A DNA stretch of 64,000 nt, from positions 62,001 to 126,000 of the forward strand of contig NC_012874.2 in the NCBI RefSeq assembly GCF_000003195.3, read 5' to 3'. Origin of the DNA: Sorghum bicolor. Taxonomy: Eukaryota > Streptophyta > Magnoliopsida > Poales > Poaceae. This document shows positions 57,746 through 64,000 of the stretch, piece after piece. The translations under genes were made by a program, and so were the position numbers. Position 1 is the stretch's first letter. The number at the start of each line of letters is the position of its first letter. The notes below the pieces were generated by a model that had not been told where the DNA came from, made no database searches, and was given only the letters and a program-made list of their open reading frames with translations.

Positions 57746-59986
57746 ATGGACATGAGCTCCAGCAGCACTGCAGCAGCATCGTCTCCCCAAAACCACCAGC
57801 AGGTAACTTGGTGCTCTAGCTCCATCCTCCCTTTTTCATGATGTTGCATATATATATATATATATATATATGTGTGCAAGGTACTCGTTACATATATAAT
57901 GCATGAATATTCTCCATGGACCAATATAATCGCCTTCCAAGTTAATTCAAAGTTTCCTAAACTTTTTTTATTTATTTCAGCCTCTTGATTTGGTTTTCTA
58001 TATATAGCAGCGTGCATCGTTAATAAGTATCTGGAATTTATTTAAACAAAGTTGTCACTGCATCTTTGGGGCGATAGGCCATGTATCTTCTTCTCTGACT
58101 TTGGCGACACTAATGAGATTAAGGTTCAGTGTTGGTGCTCACCATAGTCCTGTCCTGTGTGAGCCTTGAGGGATCGATAGAGAGGATGAGACACGTTGGA
58201 GTGTCTAATTTGTGTCATGAAGGTGAGATGCATACATTGGCATATCGATCTAAAAGGGGAGCTTAGGCAGTTAGGCGTGGTAGGGTTGTCTCTCAGTATC
58301 CAACACTAGTGAGCAAGGAATTCGCACTAGTGTGGGGCTGGGTGAGGGCAGGAGTGTGTTACTAGTAGGTGTGGTAGTCACGGCACCGTAGGCTATAGGG
58401 AGGTGGAAACGAGGCGACTCGAGGAGTGTTTAGGGTCAAAAGGGGTTGCAAATAGACATTGGATTAAATTGATTGGAGTCCAAAATTTTGGTGCCAGGTT
58501 TCATGAAATACACAAGTGGCTAGATATATAGGTCCTATGGGATGATGAGATCAGGAACGACAAAGGTGGGACCTATAAAATACATATTTGGTTTTGGTGT
58601 GTCATTACATATGTACTAGCACACAACACAATAATCTACTCTCTCTGTTCCAAATTATAAACCACTTTGATTTTTTTGGTTCACTATTTTGTTATGTATC
58701 TAGATGCATAGTAAAATGAATATACCAAAAAATCAAAACGACTTATAGTTTAGAATGGAGGAAGTACCATAAAAATTATGATTGTGGTTATCACACGTTC
58801 TAGCTACGATAGAAAATCATCACTTTATTTCCATCTAAAAAGTTAGTGCACATTTCTTCGATGATTTTGAACAAGCTTGTGCTCCATGATATTTAATTTG
58901 TTAAATTAGAAAGTTGGGTGATAAGTGTAATTTTTATTGTTATTTCTCTTTGCTTTGTGGCGCTAATAATGGCTCTCGCACATGTTAATAATTTGTGCAT
59001 CCACAACTTATTTGGTGCAGGAGGCGATTGTGTCATCCCCCATTATAAAGGAGGAAGCTAGGAGCCCAAAGCAGGCACAGGTCACACAACAGGCAAGTGG
59101 CAGCGGGGAGCGTAAGCCACGACCGCAACTGGCTGAGGCGCTCAGATGTCCACGCTGCAACTCCAACAACACCAAATTTTGCTACTACAACAACTATAGC
59201 ACGTCGCAACCACGCTACTTCTGCAAGGGCTGCCGCCGCTATTGGACACATGGCGGCGCCCTCCGCAATGTTCCCGTTGGCGGTGGGTGTCGCAAGAACA
59301 AGCGCACCTCTGGATCCATCTCAGCCTCTGGCACCTCATCATCCTCATCGGCTGCCTATGCACCATTATCCCCCAGCACCAACACCAGCTCTAGCAAGAT
59401 GAGCATCAACACACAACTAATGATGGTGCCTAACATGATGATGTCCACCTCATCGATGACAGGTTTATTCCCCAATGTGCTCCCGACACTTATGTCGGCA
59501 ACTGAAGGCGGTGAGTTTAACTTTACCATGGACAACCAGCATGCCTCCCTGCCCTTCACGCCAATGTCACTGTCCAACCAGGCATCAGTGCCAGTGCTGG
59601 CCGCGGGAGAGAGTGGGACAATGCCATCTTTCCTAGAGATGCTGAGAAAAGGGCTTCTTCATGGTAGCAGTAGCTACGACACAGGTCTCGCGATGAGTGA
59701 CGGCAACAATGGAATGGACATGTCATTTCCACTACCAGCATATGGTGCAATGCATGGGCATGGGTTGAGTGGCTCAACCACTAATGATGCCAGGCAGCTA
59801 GTAGGGACTCAGCAGGGAGTGAACACTGGAGGTGGTTTTGTAGGATCAACTGGAGTGCAAGAGGAGGAGGAGGAGGGGGATAACAAGGCCATGGTGAAAA
59901 GTAACAAGAACAACAATGGTGGGTCATTGTTGGACCGCTACTGGATCAAGCCCAACAACAACAACAACAAGAGGCAGCAGGGGTAA
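57746..59986 (+). CDS. Dof-type zinc-finger transcription factor
   Basis: Plant-specific nuclear transcription factor binding AAAG-core DNA. Exons 57746-57802 and 59021-59986 join in phase (CAG|GAG) to give 340 residues. A short Ser/Ala-rich first exon ([19 protein letters not shown]) precedes the Dof domain at about residues 56-112: [20 protein letters not shown], then [20 protein letters not shown] and [14 protein letters not shown], with all four zinc-binding Cys (CPRC and CKGC). The rest is Ser-, Met- and Asn-rich, with an acidic run (EEEEEGD) and the C-terminal motif LLDRYWIKP. The one-intron structure before the Dof domain is usual in the family. Subgroup and target genes are not assigned. 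Confidence 0.94.
57803..59020 (+). other. Dof gene intron
   Basis: 1.2-kb intron. It begins with a (TA)n run at 57847-57871. It contains a small Stowaway-type element (listed separately) and a stretch at 58100-58500 with no recognised content. Confidence 0.5.
58639..58764. mobile_element. Stowaway-type MITE in the Dof intron, 126 bp
   Basis: Starts CTCTCTCTGTTCCAAATTAT and ends AGTTTAGAATGGAGGAAG, imperfect inverted complements, with internal CCACTTTGATTTTTT / AAATCAAAACGACTTATAG. TA flanks both ends. Confidence 0.75.
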
Positions 59987-62561
59987 TGTGCCAAGTTGTG
60001 GAAGTGTTGCTACTGCAAACAATGCAAATGGGTACTAGTACCATTAAAGTTAGGAGAGTCTAGTAGCCTAGGATGCATGCATTTTTTTTATTTAGTTTTG
60101 GTCATGATGGCAAGTCATCATGAATCACCCTTTTTGTTCATTTGCATGCTTTGATGAGTTGCAGTAATCTATATATCATTGGACAAATAATTATTTATTT
60201 GGACCATCAATTCCAGTGGATATTTTCTTTGTTTCTCCAATTCTTTAATTAGCTAACTAGCTAGTCTATAGCTTTTAAAGTTTAGTACTTAATTTGAATG
60301 GATGAAGCAACCTATTTAACATGCATTTGGTAGCTAGAACCCTACCTATGTACTATTGGTATTAACAATTTGTTGCTGCTGATGTCTATCTTTTGATTGT
60401 TTTATTTCTTTTATTTCAACTTTCAATGAGACAAATTAACAACCCTTGGTATACATGAGTATATGCATGGACCTCTTACAGTATTACATATGTGCATGGT
60501 ACATAACTACTGCTACTTGCTTCATATATACTATAGTATATATATGGCAGACATAAGTTATGCATGTATATATAGTATATGCCACACATAATTTATGCAT
60601 GTTCCACAAGGTGACATTGTTCTTCTTAAGGCACCTTAGTTGTAAGATCTGATAGATCAACCAAATATATATCTATAGAAATAGGATCCACATGTTATAT
60701 GATTAATCATATATTATTAACAATATAGAGATTGTATTAGAAATTAAAAGAATAAAATAATGCAATACTAGCTAGGAAAGTTGCAAGTTGAATAGCGTGG
60801 CACGCATGCCTTGGCTTCCCAAGAGAATACAATACACTGGCAAGTGTCGTGGCCATGAGGTGCTTCATTGGATTTGAACTCCTACTAGGTTTTGCATGCA
60901 AGTTTTCCATCCTTGTATATAGTACCGAAAAGACACATTTTTCTACTTCCTACCTGTGCCATTGCTATATCATTGTACATATAATTCCTACGACCTACCT
61001 AGAAATTGGATGCAAAGATAACACACTTACACAAATGCAAATCAATCTAGAGTTGCATTGTAAGCTGTGGACTTGTTTGGCATAGTTTTACTATGAGATC
61101 TAGGTCAGATATGTAGTCTAAAGAAAAAATACATATTTGTAGTTGTGGTTAGTATAAATTTAAACAAATGGTATATCTAAAAGCAGTTTACGTTCTTCTA
61201 TATCCAAATTCAAGATTTCTTAGATTAACCTATTCCTGAAACAATCTGTAGATCTCTTAAGTGATGTCAATGACAAGTTCTCTTAGTGAGAAGGTATGTT
61301 GCTCACCTTGTCATGCATGAAGTTGAATTAGATGATCAAACCATCCCATTGGGCTTGGTGAAACCGATAGCTTTGAGCTAACTTTCACTTGCTTATTTCT
61401 TCTTGATGTGTGTCCTAGGGAATAATTTCATTTTCCCATCTTGGGTCCACATTGACTTGCTTATATGCCAAAAGTTCACTCCCATTGCACCTTGTGTTCA
61501 TGCGGTCAACGACACATGTATGGTGCAACGGGAAATTTTCCTATGGTGAGCGAATGTGGTGCGATCAACTGATTTGGTGAGCGATTGTGAAATTTTCTTG
61601 CGTCCCTAGTCATCTATTTTTCCAATCTCAACCATGGTCATGACTCCATGCTTGGTCTTCTCAATATGTGATGTGGATGTAGGGAAGGTGGGCGTATGTA
61701 TATGCATGGAAGCTATGTAATTGCATCAAGCAATGCGCTGAAATGCTGACTATTTGTTTCTCCACTATGTTAACTCATATTGCAAGGTCTCATTACTTGC
61801 ATTTTTTGCTAGTGTGCACAAGAATATAGTAACTTGCTCTTCTAGTGAGATGGATCTGTAAGTAGTTATTTCTCACGCAACATGTGGACCAAAGCTTGGA
61901 AAACTTCATCTTCCATACGGAAAATCCTTTTGCTAAGGCTCTCATGTATGGTTTTGATGTGTGTATGGGTTTGTTACTACATGATGGTTGTGATGAATCT
62001 CCTATGCTAGGGAGGACAAATAACACAGACTCATCGTCATTTTGGGAATGGTGGTGATAGTTTGCATACATCCATGGAAAAACGTGTTGTTTGTTTATTT
62101 TACCAATACTTGATGTTTGAGAATGTACAATAAACAACCAAATTTTACTTCTAGTATTTCTATCAGCAAAGGAAAATGAAATTATGAGACTTATGAGTCA
62201 CCATATGAAGTGTTTGATTAGATCTTTTTTTGCAAACTATTTGATCAGATCTCTTGATGTGCTTGTAGATGACCCGATGGTGTTGGTGCTTCTACGGAAT
62301 GCATACAAACAAAGGAAATGTATGCTTGGAATGGTGTGTTTGGGCTTCGGCGGATTGTAGATCAGCAAAAGAAATGTATGCACGGCATACACATGTGTCT
62401 ATATATATAAGCACTTTAACACTTGTAATAGCTAGCTTTGCTTTCAATGCTGTGAAGTTGTTTAGATTTAAAAAAATGGGAGCAGCAAACAGTTCCTTTG
62501 TTTCACCTTAGCTTCTACCAAAGGCCATCTCATCTGCCTTCCTTTGTTTTCAATTCCTATA
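59987..62561. other. Dof gene 3' flank and gene-free stretch
   Basis: The first 300 bases are the presumed 3' UTR. The remainder is AT-rich with TATATA runs (60530-60560) and short unconserved open frames. No gene, RNA or complete element recognised. Confidence 0.4.
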
Positions 62562-64000
62562 TGTCGACGAAAGCTGGTCGGCAGTCTACCTTGGGGTATA
62601 CCCACGGTAGTAGTTTATCGGTAGACGGTGCGCAAACTACGAACTCGATGGTGACGCAAGACACGGACAAGCTTTTTATCCAGGTTCGGCCGCCGAGTTG
62701 GCGTAATACCTACGTCCTGCGTCTGGTTGTATTGATTTGTGTTGAGAGAATCTCCTGTCCTAGGGGGGTCCCTTGCCCCTCCTTATATAGTCTGGAGGGC
62801 AGGGTTACAGATCTGGAAACTAATCCTAGTCGGTTACAATTGCCATGGATAATTCGATATCAATTCCTATTCTAACCGACTAGAATCCTGCTTGATCTCC
62901 ACATCTCGTTTCCTTGCGCGAAACTCCAGGTTGTCGGATCAAGCCTTGTACTCGTCTCGTAATGGGCCAAGCCTCCTTGCCGAAGTCTAGCCGTAAGGGT
63001 ATAGGGGTTTATACCCCCACAGCTAGTCCCCGAGCACCATGTATTGTGATGTAACACGCCGTCTTGAGCTTCTTCGATCAGTGAGGCTTGACGTCTTCAA
63101 TAAGTGGGAAAGTCGCCCAAACAGTTGCAACGGTTCTTTGACCAACTCAAAAGACAGTTGATCAACATTGACGTCGAAGAAGCGAGTTGTTCGAAGAATG
63201 CATGGTGCTCTAAATTAAAAAAGATTTCTTTCCTGGTGAAGTGTGCCCACTTTACTTTTTTGAAAGGTTTAAACATCAAAAAAGCAAGCATATTCACCGC
63301 AAGGTGAAGTGTGCCCACTTAGTCCCCGAGCCTGGTAGTAGGTGACGTAGGCACGTGGTGCCAGGGTCAAAATCCTCAAAGAAATTCTGTAACTGAGATG
63401 CATCGCCAGATGCATCGTACCGATGTAGTCCCCGAGCTTGCTGGAAGGCGAAGTATGAGCCTTGTAGCAAGGTCTAAAAAGTTGAATTTACCAGTCCGTC
63501 TGCAATTGAATAGACTAATCGACCAGTCCCCGAGCATATAACGCTCGGTGGTCGGTACAGTCCCCGAATTCTCAAATTGGTGGGCTGGTCGACCAGTCCC
63601 CGAGCGTATAGTGCTCGGTGGTCGGTACAGTCCCCGAATTCTCAAATTGGTGGGCTGGTCGACCAGTCCCCGAGCGTATAGTGCTCGGTGGTCGGTACAA
63701 TCCCCGAGCTAATAGACTGGGCGACCAGTCCCCGAGCGTCGAGTGCTCGGTGGTCGGTGCAGTCCTTGAAGTTCCGAGCTAATAGACTGGGTGACCAGTC
63801 CCCGAGCGTCGAGTGCTCGGTGGTCGGTGCAGTCCCCGGATTGTTAAATTGGTGGGCTGGTCGACCAGTCCCCGAGCGTATAGTGCTCGGTGGTCGGTGC
63901 AGTCCCCAAGTTCTTAAATTGGTGAGCTGGTCGACCAGTCCCCGAGCGTATAGTGCTCGGTGGTCGGCACAGTCCTCGAGCACGGCGTAGGGACCGGTGG
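62562..64000. mobile_element. LTR of a retrotransposon running off the window end
   Basis: Begins TGTCGACGAAAGCTGGTCGG, consistent with an LTR 5' TG end. Sequence such as GGTATACCCACGGTAGTAG and TTATCCAGGTTCGGCCGCC is, as I recall, typical of high-copy grass LTR elements. A possible TATA box (TTATATAG) is at about 62783-62790. The right part is a 70-bp tandem array. No primer-binding site or gag is reached before position 64000, so superfamily and size are unknown. Confidence 0.6.
63521..63990. repeat. 70-bp tandem repeat within the LTR
   Basis: Units starting GACCAGTCCCCGAGC begin at 63521, 63591, 63661, 63723, 63793, 63863 and 63933: six steps, five of 70 bp and one of 62 bp. Each unit contains GTGCTCGGTGGTCGG and AGTCCCCGA. 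Long open frames through the array on both strands arise because 70 is not a multiple of three and stops are rare; they are not genes. Confidence 0.9.

Noticed and set aside
63642..63990. Long open frames on both strands at the window end
   Set aside because: They run through a 70-bp tandem repeat and give repetitive Pro/Thr/Arg-rich translations. The absence of stops is a property of the repeat.

Overview
The window looks like nuclear DNA from a grass of the sorghum tribe (Andropogoneae), most likely Sorghum or a close relative. The reasons are intron-rich genes with GC-rich first exons, many short DNA transposons with GGCCTTGTTTAG ends, Stowaway ends (CTCCCTCC), a CACTA element, and LTR sequence with CACCGGACGC palindromes. 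The species call is inference; no database was searched. Splice sites were placed by eye using GT/AG borders, reading phase and remembered protein families.

Layout. 1-1.65 kb: 5' part of a kinesin-5 gene (minus strand), cut by the window edge. 2-9.5 kb: transposon-rich DNA with three adjoining GGCCTTGTTTAG elements, a PIF/Harbinger-like element nested in an older inverted-repeat element, and a Helitron that carries an HSP20-like reading frame and sits inside another small element. 9.7-14 kb: complete TONNEAU1 (TON1) gene. 14.3-17 kb: a two-exon F-box-type gene, an inverted partial copy of its 3' half, and an antisense glyoxalase II fragment in its intron. 17.2-26.3 kb: a hAT element with 8-bp target duplication, a LINE tail, a solo LTR with 5-bp duplication, a 400-bp foldback and CACTA-like repeats, with no convincing host gene. 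27-34.2 kb: complete CNOT4-type RING/RRM ubiquitin ligase gene. 35.3-40.5 kb: complete malectin-like LRR receptor kinase gene (minus), convergent with it. 43.5-45.6 kb: a CACTA element with a MULE nested inside. 48-50.6 kb: a class IV aminotransferase-like gene with several disabling lesions. 51.4-54 kb: complete SRP receptor beta subunit gene. 57.7-60 kb: Dof zinc-finger transcription factor gene. 62.56 kb to the end: start of an LTR retrotransposon with a 70-bp tandem repeat.

The host genes are independent housekeeping or regulatory genes, not a cluster. Kinesin-5 and TON1 both act on microtubules, but nothing here shows that their closeness matters. The most unusual material is the layered transposon record: several insertions keep intact target-site duplications, and at least two (the Helitron and the MULE) carry gene-like cargo. 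No CRISPR array, rRNA gene or convincing tRNA gene was seen.
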